Source of the DNA: Proteles cristata cristata
Lineage: Eukaryota; Chordata; Mammalia; Carnivora; Hyaenidae
NCBI GenBank assembly: GCA_017311185.1
Contig: JAESUZ010000420.1
Location: forward strand, 868,001 to 932,000
Direction: 5' to 3'
Length of the DNA: 64,000 nucleotides
In this document: positions 1-12,241 of the stretch, one piece after another
Position numbering within the stretch: the first letter of the stretch is position 1
How the letters are laid out: every line of letters starts with the position of its first letter
The notes under the pieces: generated by a model
What the model was told of the DNA's origin: nothing
Seen by the model: the letters and a program-made list of their open reading frames with translations, nothing else
Database searches by the model: none
Position numbers and translations under genes: made by a program

Positions 1-247
1 CCCATATGCTGGTCCCGTAGATTGAGAACACATGTGTACCTACCACTATGCCTAGAATTAATTCAAAAGTTTTCTAAAGTCTCTATGTTAAAAAAAAAAG
101 ATTTATATGGTTGTTTATATATGAATGTTTAACTTCCATATTAGATTGGAAACATTTAGACTGTGAGCATTTTGCATTAAGTAGCAGTGATTTATGTACC
201 TCTTGAAAATTTAACCTCACCCTACGCAAAACTCGGTTTAGCCCATG

Positions 248-575
248 TAGTGGGTCGAATGATGGCTCCCTCCCACTCCCCAAAAAGATATGTCCAAGTC
301 TTAATATCCACACCCTGTGAATGTTACTTTATTTAGGAAAAGAATCTTTGCAGATATAATTAAGTTAAAGATCTTGAGACGAGATCATTTTGGATTACCC
401 GTGTGGGACCTAAATCCAATGACAAAGGCAGAGGACGAGATGACACAGACATGGAGGCAAAGTCCGTGGGAAACAAAAGCAGAAGTGACCTTACACATAC
501 ACTATCCAAGGAGTAGCAGGAGCCACCAGGAACCAGAAGAGACAAGGAAGGTTCTCTCCCTGAGCTTCATTGATT
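248..575 (+). mobile_element. MLT1-like solo LTR fragment (MaLR/ERVL-type)
   Basis: The order of motifs matches old mammalian MaLR-type LTRs: a CCCCAAAAAGATATGTCC-like start, GTGAATGTTACTTTATTT, then CTTTGCAGATATAATTAAG, then a SINE-free GGAGCCACCAGGAACCAGAAGA stretch in diverged form. No internal retroviral coding sequence is attached, so it looks like a solo LTR remnant. The subfamily is uncertain and the 3' end fades out. Confidence 0.55.
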
Positions 576-1232
576 TTCGTCTATAAGTGGACATTCATCA
601 TCGTGCTTCTGAATCCCTTGCTCTTCATTAGGAGAAACAGAGACTATTGACAAGTATCCGGCTTGGGTTCTGCACGGCAGCAGATACACAGGCAACGATG
701 CTCACTATTTAAGTGGGGATCCCAGAAGCTCCCATGAATCCCCCAAAACCTCTGGCAGGCTTCTTCGTCTGCAAACTGGGATTGGTAATTCCTAATCCCC
801 AGACTGGGAGAGAATTTATTGAGAAAGCAGCTTTCACATGCCTGGCTTTGTATTCCAGAAGCAATGGGGAAAAGATTGAAGTCTGCAGCGGGCTCCAGAC
901 GAAGGAACGGACGTCGGAGTTACGGTAGTTTCTCTTTATGTTTTCTCGTGATACACTTTTCCTTTTCCCGTGGCTGGGAGGGAAGCTAGTCCCCAGATAA
1001 CAGGCCACCAAGTACTCTGTCCTCCTTGCCTGTGGCCCCCCACCATTTTCCCAGAGTGCCCTTGGACTTGGGCAAACGGTTGGATCGCTGACGAGTCTGC
1101 ACACAGTCTTTGGGGAAGTGGCTTCTTCTTATTACTTGATGCTTTATTTTTATTTTTATTTTTCTTGTCCATATCTTGCCCCAGGGAAGGGAGAATCCTC
1201 GCATACGATACAGCACTGGGTTCAAGCAATGC
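576..1232. other. Unassigned stretch
   Basis: No repeat family recognised. Overlapping short open frames lie on both strands, which is what random open frame looks like. No splice-site-bounded exon is convincing. Confidence 0.4.
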
Positions 1233-1248
1233 AACAAGCAGAATTTCT

Positions 1249-1516
1249 TTTCTTTTTTTTTTTTTTTTACAGTTTATTGTCAAATTAGTTTCCACATAAC
1301 ACCCAGTGCTCATCCCCACAAGTGTCTTCCTCCATGCCCACCCCTCCTCCCTCCCACACCCATCAGTCCTCAGTTTTTGTCAGCATTCAAGAGTCTCTCA
1401 TGGTTTGCCTCTCTCCCTTTTCCCCACCATTTCCTCCCTTCTTCTCCCCCTTGTTCCTCCGTCAAGTTCCTCCTAATCCTCCTATACGTGCACACATATG
1501 ATATTTGTCTTTCTCT
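1249..1516 (-). mobile_element. L1 3'-end insertion, 5'-truncated, with exact TSD
   Basis: A poly-T run followed by the reverse complement of a carnivore L1 3'UTR (the GTTATGTGGAAACTAATTTG end seen again on the plus strand near 36.2 kb). It is flanked by an exact 16 bp target duplication, AACAAGCAGAATTTCT, at 1233-1248 and 1517-1532. Only about 268 bp of 3' end was copied. Confidence 0.95.
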
Positions 1517-1537
1517 AACAAGCAGAATTTCTAATGC

Positions 1538-1543
1538 CTCTCC

Positions 1544-1578
<35 letters not shown>

Positions 1579-1580
1579 GA
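1538..1580. repeat. (TC)n microsatellite
   Basis: An interrupted CT run directly after the right TSD of the L1 insertion. It is flanking sequence, not part of the element. Confidence 0.85.
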
Positions 1581-3974
1581 TTGAAAAACAGAACAATTTG
1601 TTTATAATCCTCTGGACTTACATTTGGAAATATTGGTTCATCTAAGGTTTATCACATAGGTTTTATTATCCTCATTTAACCCATAAGGAAAGTGAGAGCT
1701 GGGGATATTGTGATCTGTGCCGAACCCCACCACTTCTGAGTGCGGAGCTGGTTGACGGCATTGCGGTCCCTGGGAGGTGAATCAACCTTAGACTCTGTCT
1801 CTGGGCTTTACCTATATTTTTATAGATTAGAGGCTTAATCTTATATCATCTCAGAGATTTTGCCTTGAGGTGCCTTATACAGGAACTTGCACGGTGAGAA
1901 CCAAGTGCATGCATCCGTTTCAATTTGGAGACTTCATTTGAAACATCCGTGGGACGATGTGAGAATAGACTTACACTACACTGTCGGTTTCAGGTCTGTT
2001 TACACTCACCATTTTATCTCTGGCACTTAGATCTTTTTTTTCCACAATATCACAGCTGCCTCCTTTTCAGCACAATCATTTCCTGTCTCTTATCTGCCCG
2101 GGGAAACCACATAAAACCAGGGAAGACGGAGGGTACTGCATGCAGTCAGTGCCTTCTGGAAGTTGAAATGAACTCCCTCTGGCTGAAAACCTCAGCCCTC
2201 CAAGCAGGCCCACCTCCTCCCCCACACAGCTCTGCTGAAGAAGGATTTGTCTGGGAAGGGCCCCTGAGTCCATGTCTGTTTGGTGACAGCTGTCCAAATG
2301 TAAGAGGTGTTATGCATTTGGAGAATGAAGTTATTTGGCTGAATTGATGGTGTGTGACCATGAGTGGCAGATGTCTGTTTTTTTGTGTGCAGGGCCCAAC
2401 ACCCTCACTTCTCTTGGTTTCCAAAGCAGACACGCTGGAGGGGGATGAATTTGAAGCAAACACCATTTCTTCTGTGTAGGAGAGAGTAGCATTATCCTGA
2501 AGGCACGAGATCGTCCCATGAGGGCCGTCCCATCCCTGAAGCTGGTTCCCAGGTTCCGCCTTTGCTGAAAGCCTGAATGATTTTTCTCCTTGGCCTCTTC
2601 ATCCACAGGAGTCCAGAGGGCCAGGAGGCACTGAAGGATGCCTATTGCACAGAGAAGAAGAAGCCAGATCTTCACAGGGCCCTTCGTGTTGAGGCTGCCC
2701 AAGGGGAAAGCTTGCCTTCAGAGCTGCAATAATACCTGCTTTGGCCTGATTTGGGCAGAACAGGCTGCGTGGTGGGTTCTTCTGGACAGCATTGTACACA
2801 CAAGGGACAGGGGCCTGTGGAATCCAATGTCATTAAAATCTTACCGTTGGGGCACATGCTCCACCTTCGGCACATCTTTCCAACAAGCTGGGTTACAATA
2901 CTGCTGCCCACAGGGTTTTTCTCTCTCCTATGAAGCCCCGAACTCACATCTCAAAGTTTACCTATTCTGACCAATGAGTTGAAAATGCACAAACATACTC
3001 AGGTGGCAAGGAGGACAGAGTGAAGGATGCTGGGGAAGGTCAGAGATGCCCAGAGTAAACTTGCTGTTTCAGCCTCAGAGGCATAAAGAAGGAGAGAGAA
3101 CCATAAACACATGTATGACCTTCATCGTCTGTGACCTCTGCTCATCAGAAAACATGACCTAGTCAGTATCCTTGACTTTAACCATACATGATTAGCATTT
3201 CTCTTTTCTGGGGAAGAATGGGGTTGGGGTAGAAGAGGGTATCTGCTTCCACTACCCTACCTGACCAAGCATTTAAGTCTTATGCTTGGCCCCCTTTTCC
3301 AAGTCCTCACTGACATCATCAAAGGCATAGAAAAAGAGGAGAAGACTCTGCATTCGCAGCAGACCTAAGAGAGAGTGCCATCCATGGGCAAGAGAGTCAA
3401 GGCATTTCTCCTAGATAGAGCACAGAAGGAATCAAAGAGAACGGGCACAAGAGAAGCCAGTCCAACTCTCCTTCCTAAAATTATGGTAGAAAAGAAATAG
3501 AAGGGATCTTGCCAGAGCTCAATCAGCAGTAGCTGGTTTGGAAGGGCAATGGCCAGAGGCTGGAAGACATCCGAGAAACACTGGACTCTGAATCTTTTTC
3601 CATTGCTTTTGAACACTGTAGCGCTTGGAAGCTCCAGAGAGTGAGCGTAGATATAGCACCAGAAAAAAAAAAAAAGGCAGCTGTTATCACACTACTTGCA
3701 TGGGATGAAGACACGCAAAACAGAAGTCAACTTCTAGGCGATTGCTAGGTTGAGAAGTTGCAGAGAGTATTGGGATGTTGGACTACACAACTCTTAACGT
3801 GTCTTCTTAAACTGAGAATATGTGATTGTATGAATCAAACCTAAGTTTATTCACTCTATATTCAAGTTCTAGACTCTGGTCCTGTGTGTATTTTGATCAG
3901 CTGCTCCAAGGGAATGACCTGGGATATATATCAGAAATAAGCATTCAGAAAGAGTGACAGATTAGTATCAGTTA
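1581..3974. other. Unassigned, mostly unique sequence
   Basis: No Can-SINE, L1 or LTR recognised over 2.4 kb, making this one of the longest clean stretches in the window. Short open frames occur on both strands without codon or homology support. A poly-A run lies near 3662. Confidence 0.4.
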
Positions 3975-4440
3975 TAATCCAACAGACTACACATATTTGA
4001 GCACACACTGGATACTAGGCCCTGAGACTCTGAAGAGAAAGAACGGATCATCACATGTTAGAGGGACTCAAAGTCAAGTAGGGAAGGAAGGCACTTAATC
4101 TAGGGTACAGTGTGATTAAATGCTGTAATAGACCATTGCTTAAAGTGCTTGGAAATATAGATGAAGGGTAATTAATCTGCCTCAGGGAAAGCAACCAAGA
4201 GAAAATGATTTTTTAACTGGGCCTTGAGTATTAACTCATGGCATTAACTGATCAGACTTTGTGAGAAGAAAGCAAATCATCTGCTATGATTGGAATGTGG
4301 GGTGAGGGAAGGGAAGGGTCAGCCATTGAAGTAGAAAGGCTGGAGGCAACCAAATCTGTTTGCCATGTTGAAGAATTTGTACTTCATTCTACAGGAATTG
4401 GGGAGCCATTCAACCCATTTCTTAGAGACGTGTTTCTGGC
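3975..4440 (-). mobile_element. L2-like ancient LINE fragment
   Basis: Reads like the reverse complement of the L2 3' region: 'GGATACTAGGCCCTGAGACT' near the left end, then a 'CTGGGCCTTGAGTATTAACT' piece where L2 has its conserved 'gccttgaagg' text. Strongly diverged, so the limits are approximate. Confidence 0.45.
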
Positions 4441-4829
4441 AACAGAAACCTCTTTCCAGCAACAGAGTCAAAATGGGTTGAAGATTCTAAGCAAGATGGC
4501 AGGGTGAGTACATCAGAGATCTCTACCCTCCAAACCAAACACATAGAAATGAGCAGTCAAATGCTTTGAAAATAAAAAAACAAATAGACAGGTGTACAAC
4601 CAATAAGCAAAAATAAAAGGCAAAAATCTCTCCCTTCTAAATCTCCCTCCAAAAGACTTCCTTGGATCAAAAGTACAGAGGAAATGCACAGTATTAAGTG
4701 GAGACCACTTGCACCTCTTACACGGAGCCTTACGCCTTGGAAGGGACAGGGATATACCTTCCTGTAGGAGATGGATGTGGGCCAAGGGGCTGGAATTATG
4801 TACCTAACTCAGGTAAATCAGCATAACAG
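4441..4829. other. Unassigned stretch
   Basis: No recognised repeat or gene. Confidence 0.4.
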
Positions 4830-5056
4830 AAAGGGTAAGTGCTTGGCCTTGGGAACGAGCCTTCATGGAGTTCCCAGCTACAGGACCTTGATCAAGTCAT
4901 TTATCTTTTCTGTGCCTCCGTCTCTTCATCTTGAAAATGGAGAGAACTGATAGCATCTTCTTGGTAATTCTTTTACGGAGGTTGAATGTATTAAATCTGT
5001 AAGTTGTTTACACCTTTACTGGAAAATTGTAAGTGCTTGGTAAGTGTTGGCCATTA
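4830..5056 (+). mobile_element. MIR SINE
   Basis: Core MIR landmarks occur in order: an 'ACCTTGATCAAGTCATTTAT' segment (consensus 'accttgggcaagtta'), 'TGTGCCTCCGTCTCTTCATC', 'AAAATGGAGA', then the 'GTAAGTGCTTGGTAAGTGTT' tail. Old and diverged. Confidence 0.75.
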
Positions 5057-5209
5057 TGAGAGGAAAACTTGGGAAAGGTCTGCAAGCCTGTCCAGGGTTG
5101 TGTTAAGAAACAATTTGCCTTTGGTGGAGGGAGGAGATGGAGACCAAGGAACTTGGACTAAACTACATATTGTTGGTGGTGTATGGACTCTGGTTCCCAG
5201 TGATCATGA

Positions 5210-5893
5210 TCCAAGATTTCAAAGATCTCAAAAAATGTTCAAAATGAACTGGAATAGAACTCCAGAACTTATCCATCTTGCATAACCAAAACTTTGTACT
5301 CTTGGACCAATATCTCCCCCATTTAATGTACAGTAATACGACTATGGTCTTCAAACCTGTATTGTATACTTGAAATTTGCTAAGATGGTAGATTTTAAGC
5401 GTTCTCAGTGTGTGTGTGTGCGCACACACAAGAAAATGAAAAGAAAGAAAGAAAAGAAAAAGAAAAAGGCAACTATGGGGACACTGGGTGGCTCAGTAGT
5501 TAAGCATCTGACTTTGGCTCAGGTCGTGATCTCATGGTTCGTGAGTTTGAGCCCCGACTCAGACTCTGTGCTGATAGTGCAGAGCTTATTTGGGTTTCTC
5601 TCTCTATCCCTCTCTCTCTGCTCCTCCCCTGCTCTCTCTCTCTCTCACTCTCTCTCTCTCTTTCTCTCTCTCAAGATAAAGAAATAAACTTTATAATAAA
5701 AAATCTGAAAGAAAGAAAGAGAGAGAGAAAGAGAGAAAGGGAAAAAGACAATTATGTGAGGTGATGGATATGTTTCTTAGCTTGATTGTCACGATTATTT
5801 CACAATGTATACATATATCAAAACATAGAGTTGTTCATCTTAAATACATATTCTTCTAATTTGTCAGTTATACTTCAATAAAACTGGAAAGGA
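5210..5893 (+). mobile_element. Old L1 (L1MA-type) 3'UTR, split by a SINE
   Basis: Typical 3'UTR text 'GTATTGTATACTTGAAATTT' and 'GCTAAGATGGTAGATTTTAA' lies before the SINE. 'GTGAGGTGATGGATATGTTT' and 'ACAATGTATACATATATCAA' lie after it, ending at an AATAAA near 5878. The Can-SINE at 5478-5740 interrupts the element. A small GTGTGTGTGCGCACACAC palindrome sits at about 5411-5428. Confidence 0.8.
5478..5740 (+). mobile_element. Can-SINE inside L1 3'UTR
   Basis: tRNA-like head ACACTGGGTGGCTCAGTAGT, long CT-rich block, and a GAAA/GAGA-expanded tail. The target duplication GAAAAAGGCAACTATG (5462-5477) / GAAAAAGACAATTATG (5741-5756) matches at 14 of 16. The diverged TSD implies an older copy. Confidence 0.93.
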
Positions 5894-6022
5894 AGCTAAT
5901 GGGAAAAATAATTATTAATCATTCCCTATTCCATTCAGGGCTAATGAAGATTAACGTGTTCTGTGTTTTGAGATTCTTACAGCAAAAATGTTATAGGGTC
6001 CTAAAGCAGAGATCCTTCATCG

Positions 6023-6023
<1 letters not shown>

Positions 6024-6064
<41 letters not shown>

Positions 6065-6088
6065 ACGCGCGCATGCGCATGCGTGCGC
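6024..6088. repeat. (GT)n plus GC/AT alternating tract, Z-DNA-prone
   Basis: 65 bp of strictly alternating purine and pyrimidine: about 19 GT units, then GCGCACGCGCGCATGCGC and onward. Such tracts can adopt left-handed DNA under supercoiling. Confidence 0.9.
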
Positions 6089-6119
6089 CATGGGCCCCTT
6101 TACAAGCTTGGTGAAACCT

Positions 6120-6470
6120 GTAAAGTCCTTCTCAAAATAATGTTTTTAAAGGCATAACATAAAATATATAAAGGGAACTATATTGAAATAGTCATCAAGA
6201 CACCAAAAAACCCCAAATCTGTAATATGGTAATATATGTGCTTTTAATTAACGCATTAAATAATAATGATCCAACAGTGAGTCTACTAACTACCTTAATT
6301 TCAAAGTGAAGAAGAACATAAGTAATATGTTTACACAACTGCAACAACAGTAAAATGATATGAAAACAGCTGTGATTTCTATTAGTGATGAAGACAGGGG
6401 TAGGAGTAAGAATCATATTCAGAATTTGAATATTCACCTTTAGCTTAAGAATCAAGTCCCACGTAAGGCC
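6120..6470. repeat. Possible ancient interspersed repeat, family not identified
   Basis: Text such as 'AATATATGTGCTTTTAATTA', 'ACGCATTAAATAATAATGAT' and 'AGCTGTGATTTCTATTAGTG' feels like a widely dispersed old mammalian repeat. I cannot name the family with confidence. Confidence 0.3.
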
Positions 6471-6539
6471 TTCATGTAATTATTTCCCGTGTTGACCCAA
6501 CAGATTCTCTACATCTGATGGTGATTGGGAATGTCCGAT

Positions 6540-6617
6540 AACTATATGAGTATTTGGCACAGAGAAGGTGATCAGTAAATATTCATCCATGAGTGAATGA
6601 GTGAATGAATGAATGAA
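6540..6617 (+). mobile_element. L2/MIR-type 3' tail with (TGAA)n
   Basis: 'GGCACAGAGAAGGTGATCAG' then 'TAAATATTCATCC' and a TGAATGAA run resemble the shared L2-type end (cacagtaggtgctcaataaa, tgaatgaatgaa). Confidence 0.45.
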
Positions 6618-7570
6618 GCTGATCTAGCAGAGAAATAAACAAAGGGAAACATTCTCTCCTGCCCACGCATTCCTTATTTGAGGAGGCTCATTCCTTGTCA
6701 CCCTCCCCCCCACCTCCACCACTTGTACATGTACATATTCACTGCACGGATATTCAGATATTGATTAAGCAGCTAATCCATGAGTGACATCATACTGAGA
6801 TCTGGATGATAGCAAGATGAATGAATGAGGCATGCATCTGGCCCTAAAAGAGGACATAACCTGGGAGGCTATGATTGGAACCCAGAAAAACCTCACTTGT
6901 GCTCAGCATGTGACTACTTTTTTTTTTAATTGATTGCCTATTTTTTTTCCCTTGAGAGCGAGCTTCTGTAAAACCTGGGAAACCATCAAGGCGAATCTCA
7001 GAGTTGGCAAGGAGGAAATAGCAGCCAGGTTGCGGGATCTGAAAAGGAAACCTGTCACACACAGGGCTTGTTCTAACCACGCAATTTGCAAGAGCTGACT
7101 TTGGAAGAAGTAGGTCAGTTTGCAGAGTTAGCTGCCGTAAGATTCTGCAAACAGCTGCCCGAGCTGGAACCTAGGTTTGCTAGAGGAAAATCACAGATGG
7201 GACCTCTTTAAAATAGTCCACAGAGGGGTGCTTGCTAGTGAAATCTTTAAAGATTGTTTTTACAAGATGTTTCCATACTGACTTACAGAGAAATCAGGCC
7301 ATGTTGCCTACAACGTTTGATAATAATCAGAGTGGACGTGCACAGTTTCTTCTTGATGTCACCACCAGATTCTCAATAGACCCTACTCTGCTGTTGGTTG
7401 AAGGAAACTGCTACTCTAGTACGAAGGTGATACCAGTCGGTTGGAGAAGAGACCTTTCCACCTTTCTCAGTGGCCAGCTGGCCCATCAAGGGCATGGCCA
7501 CAACAGAGCAGAAAATCCACCCTGTTTTCCATTTTCCTGGTAGAGAAGTCCAGGATGTAGAATAGAGGGT
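6618..7570. other. Unassigned stretch
   Basis: No repeat recognised apart from short T-rich runs near 6920-6950. Overlapping short open frames lack support. Confidence 0.4.
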
Positions 7571-7571
7571 T

Positions 7572-7640
7572 GATAAACTAGGGCCCAAGGGCCACTGCCT
7601 GTTTTTGCCATGGGCTGACTTTTCAAACTTACTTCTCCTT
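7572..7640 (-). mobile_element. MER20-like terminal fragment
   Basis: 'GGTTGATAAACTAGGGCCCA' followed by 'GCCTGTTTTTGCC' resembles the end of the MER20 hAT element in reverse orientation. Short and diverged. Confidence 0.35.
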
Positions 7641-7729
7641 TTTTCATCTAAAACCCTATAAATATGCCGGGGGGTATTAAAGTCTGCTCCATCTAAAGAG
7701 TTTTTTTAATTTTTTTATCTTGTTGAAGG

Positions 7730-7960
7730 TATAGGTGAAATAAGACAGGTCCATAAATAACTGTAACACAAAGATCAAAGTAGTAAGAGAGAGACAGAGA
7801 AAAGGACTTTGGGAGCTCAGTGTGGGAAAAACTACTTTAGACTCAGGGAACAGAAAAAGCTTTACAGAAAAAAGAGGTATTTAATCCAGGCTTTGAAGCA
7901 TGAATAGAATCTGAACAAGAACCCTATGAAAGGGATTGGAGTCACAGATTCCACATGATC
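7730..7960 (-). mobile_element. Possible L2-like fragment
   Basis: 'TTTAATCCAGGCTTTGAAGC' and the following GA-rich text resemble the reverse complement of L2. Evidence is weak. Confidence 0.3.
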
Positions 7961-8249
7961 TGTAGAAACTTGGGAAAATAACCCAATGTCTTAGATGTTC
8001 TACATGTACCTATCCATTCATCTAGCAAAGATTTGTTCATTTTCTTTGGCACGGGATTATGGAGCTCCAAACACAGTGGTTTCGCTTTTTTCCTCTTTCT
8101 TCTCTTAATTTCCAAAGTCTTTGCTGAAATGACCCAGGAAGTACACAAAGACATCTCTAAGGGCAAGTAGGGAAGATCGTATGCATATGCTACCAACCTC
8201 AGAGGACTTCTCCTAGAGTTAGAGAAGTAGAAGCACATTAAAACAAGCG

Positions 8250-8754
8250 TGGTGGTTAATTTTATGTGTCAACTTGATCGAGCTAAGCGATGCCTAGATT
8301 GCTAGTAAAACATTATTTCTGGGTGTGCCTGGGATGGTTTCTCTAAAGGAGATTCACATTTGAATCAGTAGACTAAGTAGAGAAGATCCACCCTTACCAA
8401 TGTGGGTGGGCCTCATCCAATCTGTTGAGGGTCCAAATACAGCAAAAAAGCAGAGGAAGGGTGAATTCTTTCTCTCCTTTCTTGAACGGAGACATCCTCT
8501 TCTCCAGGCCTTGGCCATCTGAGTTCGTGGTTCTCAGGCTTTCGGATCCTGGGATTTACACCAGTTGACCCCCTTTCTCAGGCCTTAAGGCTCTGACTGA
8601 ATTACACTAGTTTTCTTGGTTTTCCAACTTGCAGATGGTGTATCGTGGAGCTTCTCAGCCTTCATAATCGTGTGAGCCAATTCCCATAATAAATCTCCTC
8701 ATATATCTCTCTATATATCTTATTGGTTCTGTTTCTCTAGAGAACCTAATATAG
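8250..8754 (+). mobile_element. MLT2-type solo LTR (ERVL)
   Basis: A nearly complete LTR: it starts at 'TGGTGGTTAATTTTATGTGT', continues with 'CAACTTGATCGAGCTAAGCG', 'AACATTATTTCTGGGTGTGC', 'CCAATGTGGGTGGGCCTCAT' and 'CATAATCGTGTGAGCCAATT', and ends at 'TATTGGTTCTGTTTCTCTAG'. An AATAAA lies near 8690. No gag, pol or env attached, so it is a solo LTR. A second, inverted copy is at 16840-17330. Confidence 0.88.
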
Positions 8755-8755
8755 G

Positions 8756-9540
8756 AAGGCAGAGAAGGCCACAACAGATGTGGAAATTTAGAAGGCCGCT
8801 ACACTGCTCTTCAAATGTGGAGAGGTGATGTTTAGGTGGAAGGATAAGTCACGGCACGTGGGGGGAGTGCTACACGTGACTTTCATTCATTAATCAAGAG
8901 ACGGTTGCTTCCCTGGTCAAAAATGGTAGCATCCAACAGGAAGCTGGAAAACAAGCCTCCTCCATGACATGATATGATGTCCCCTGATTGAGAGTATCAC
9001 TGGGAAGGTCAGTAGAGCCCCAGTATCTACTTGAAACAGAAGTCAAGTTTCATAGAATATAAAATAAAGATCATTGGTGCCTTGCTCACTAGTTTTACCA
9101 AATAGAAAGAAAAAACAAGGAAGAGAGCCCCTGGATTCTTATCTAGTCCAATTCAATTCATACAGTCCTTTAGATCCCGTGAGGAAAAAAATCAATGCTA
9201 TAGAAGCATCCAGATGGACAGTAAAGAACTCACGGGGATCCCTCACACCATCTTTCACAAATATTAAGTGAGGATAGAAATATCTCCCATCAAGGCTTAA
9301 AAATAAGGCAAAGAAACAACTCGAGTCCCATGGAAAGATATTTCAACAAAAAAGAGGAAAGAAAATATAGATTCAAAAGAAGATATTTTAGAAAAAAATA
9401 GAAGTACATTTTAGATAACATATGTTTTCTACTCGCTATGAAGTCAAATAGAAAAATAGGATGATATCATAGTAGTCTATGATGAAAAGTTGTAACATGA
9501 GATAAAAGGCAAGATATAAGAAAACCAATAATGCAGAATT
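8756..9540. other. Unassigned, A-rich toward the right
   Basis: No confident repeat call. From about 9300 the sequence becomes A-rich, as in old LINE-derived DNA. Confidence 0.35.
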
Positions 9541-9960
9541 TTAAGTTACATTAGAAAAGTAAGTCATTGGTATGTGACTCATAAGCTTGGGAAGCTCTAG
9601 AACGCAGAATCCAGGAAAAGGCAGTGAAAACGAGAGAGAATTTTACAGTGTATGTCTACAGGAGAGAGAATAGAGATTCATGATATAAAGCATTAGGTGT
9701 TGGAAGAAAGAGAGGGGAATAAGTGTTATATAATAATCAAAGGCAAAATTGAATACATCACCCCTGAACTGAAGAAAGAACCAAACCTACGAGCATACAG
9801 GGTTCAGCTAGTTATGGGTAGATTTCACGGAAAGAAATGAACTCTGAACTATCTTCATATATATATATATATTTTTTTTTTTTTTAAACTTAAGGATAAA
9901 GAAAGAATTCTAGGAGTGTAAAGTTTGTATAAAAATGGTTACCTACAAAGGTAGGTCTTT
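9541..9960 (+). mobile_element. Possible HAL1/L1-like fragment
   Basis: 'CCCCTGAACTGAAGAAAGAA' followed by 'CATACAGGGTTCAGCTAG' resembles the coiled-coil-encoding region of old HAL1/L1 elements. Ends in a (TA)n/T-rich run near 9858-9887. Confidence 0.33.
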
Positions 9961-10117
9961 GGGTTGGCAGATTATTTTTTTTTTTTTATGTGTCCCTCAT
10001 GTTCCCTTTCCTTCCCTCATTCTTAAAAAAGAAGACATCTATCCAGGCTCAGAAATTCATAAAAATACTACATAAAAAATTTTTTTTTCCTATTTACTCT
10101 TGTGATATCTAAACCCA

Positions 10118-10770
10118 TCCATCCATCCATTCAACAAATGTTTATTGAATACCCCCTGGGTGCCCAGTACTGTTCTAGACAGTGCAGATATATCTGCAAA
10201 GAAAAGAGACCAAGGAAAATAACAAATACAATATATCCTGTGTGATTAAGTGCTATTGAAGAATAACAAAGCATACTAAAAGAACAGAGTGGAAGAGGGG
10301 TCCTTTCTAAGTTGGCCTTTGCAGAGGAACCCCAATGAATTGAGGGAACAGCCAAGGTGGATATCTTGGGGAAGAAGGAACTGTAAGTACCGATGATTTG
10401 AACTAGAAGTGTGTTCATCTGAGGCGTTTGTGGAAAAGCAAGAGACCAGTTTGGTTGAAGCAGAGTGAGCGAGGGGAAAGGGCTTAGGAAAGGAGCTCAG
10501 ACACACAGGCAGAGGTAAAGGTTGGGTCACAGGGCTATGAGACAATGTAAGGAGGGTGAATTTTGCAGCTGAGTGAGATGGGGACCAACTATAGCCTTTG
10601 GAGCAGAGGAGTAACATGATCTGACCTACACTTTTGAGGACCATCCACAACTGATGTAAAAGATATGGGAGGCAGGCAAGGGGAGCCAAAAGGAGACCAT
10701 TAGGGAGCCATTGCAAGGGTCCAGGAGGGCGATAACGGAGGGTGGCAGCTGATGAGATCTTCCCAAACCT
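10118..10770 (-). mobile_element. L2 LINE 3' region
   Basis: A long reverse-complement L2 match. 'CCATTCAACAAATGTTTATT' and 'GCCCAGTACTGTTCTAGACA' mark the 3' end. Further in are 'TGGAGCAGAGGAGTAACATG', 'ATCTGACCTACACTTTTGAG' and 'GAGGGCGATAACGGAGG'. This is the best-preserved L2 in the window at about 650 bp. The 175-codon open frame across it is not a gene. Confidence 0.85.
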
Positions 10771-12241
10771 CCTACTAAAGGCAGAGTGCACTGCTTCCAT
10801 CAAATCTTTGGTTTCTTTTCAGCTCCTTCCTCAGGAACTGCTATCGTCTAAAGTGACATCCTCCTCCTAGTCCCACTGCCGGATTCCACACGCCTCTGAA
10901 CTGAATTTCTTTTTATAAAGCAATGGCTGCTGTCAAGTGTTGCTACTAATTCTTACTTTCTTCACCCCTGCAGCTTTTGTCCTGGAGTCAACGCGTCCAC
11001 AAGTTCAACCCACTTCAGTCTTCCTCTCAGGTGTACCCACTGTATCTGAACGTGGAGATACATTGGGCAGACCTTGAAGGGTGGTTGACCAGTTGTCTGA
11101 TCGATACAGCCAGCCGTGTCTGAGCCAGGGGAAATGCTGGGCTGACAAAAATGTTATTTTACCCTTTTCTGGTGTTCTTGCTTTCATGAATCAATGGAAA
11201 CAGAAATCCAAGCAGTTCTTATGTCTTGTTGATTACGGTCCGTCTACCCCATAAATGAATTAAATTCTCTCCAGATTTGGCGCATTGCAGATTTTGCCAG
11301 TTCTCTCTCTCTTTCTTTTTCCTGTAAATATCCATCTTCAAGGCTTTTTTGTTTGTTTGTTTTTTGGGGGGTCTTTTGGTAGTTTTTAGAAAGACTGAAG
11401 GAGAGACAATACCTGAAGCTGTTAGCCACTCACCATGTTAAGACAGGTTATTACTGAGACTGTGCTGAGATAATAGAGGATATTCCATTGCAGTAAGGGA
11501 CTACAAAAATGGCAGCAATTATCACGATTACAAGCATTTCCACAACAGACTGAGTTATCAAAACAAGAATTAGACATACACGAGTAATTAATTAGGGAAG
11601 ATAGTTTGTACCATGTGGTCCACTAGAGTTATAACAAAATCGCAATTTTCTACAAACTCCCAGGGATAAAAACTGTTGTGTAGAACAGAGACACACACTT
11701 GCTTTGCTTTGGACGTTGGCTGTGCTTTACAAGTGGCCTTATTTTGTTTATGTTTCGTTGTCGTACATCAATCAAAACTTCAAACTCAAGGTCAAGGATG
11801 ACAGAGGAGCACAAGAAAGAGCTGAGTATGTAGAATGAAACACATATAAGGAAGTGTTGAGGTCTGTTTGTGTCACTTTTGATTTGGCATTTTTGCTTAT
11901 AATAACAAAAATACACTCAAAGCATTATTCTTTAAATCTCTGAAGGACAAAAGATGTTGTAAATCTAAAACTCTCTAGCTCCAGGATTGCTTTTTTTTTT
12001 TCCAATGGAATTTACATTTACAATGCAGTTTTGAAATTTCTCAATGGGTTTAAAACAAAAGATTTCAGGTATAGGAAAGCATAGTGAACGTTATTCTAGA
12101 ACTTCTCTCCAACATAATAAAACAAGAAAACAGAAATTATCAGTTTACATTTGGAAACACAGAGACAAAGTTATTATTTTTAAATAAAAAACAAGTCTAC
12201 CTTAAAACCCCATGAAAATCAACTTCAAAAATAATAGGATT
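10771..12241. other. Unassigned stretch
   Basis: No Can-SINE, L1 or LTR recognised over 1.5 kb. Low-complexity T/GT runs near 11345-11370 and a poly-T at 11990-12001. Confidence 0.4.

Noticed and set aside
10276..10803. 175-codon open frame on the minus strand
   Set aside because: It lies entirely in a reversed L2 3' region. L2 3' ends are noncoding or dead, and no protein family is recognisable.
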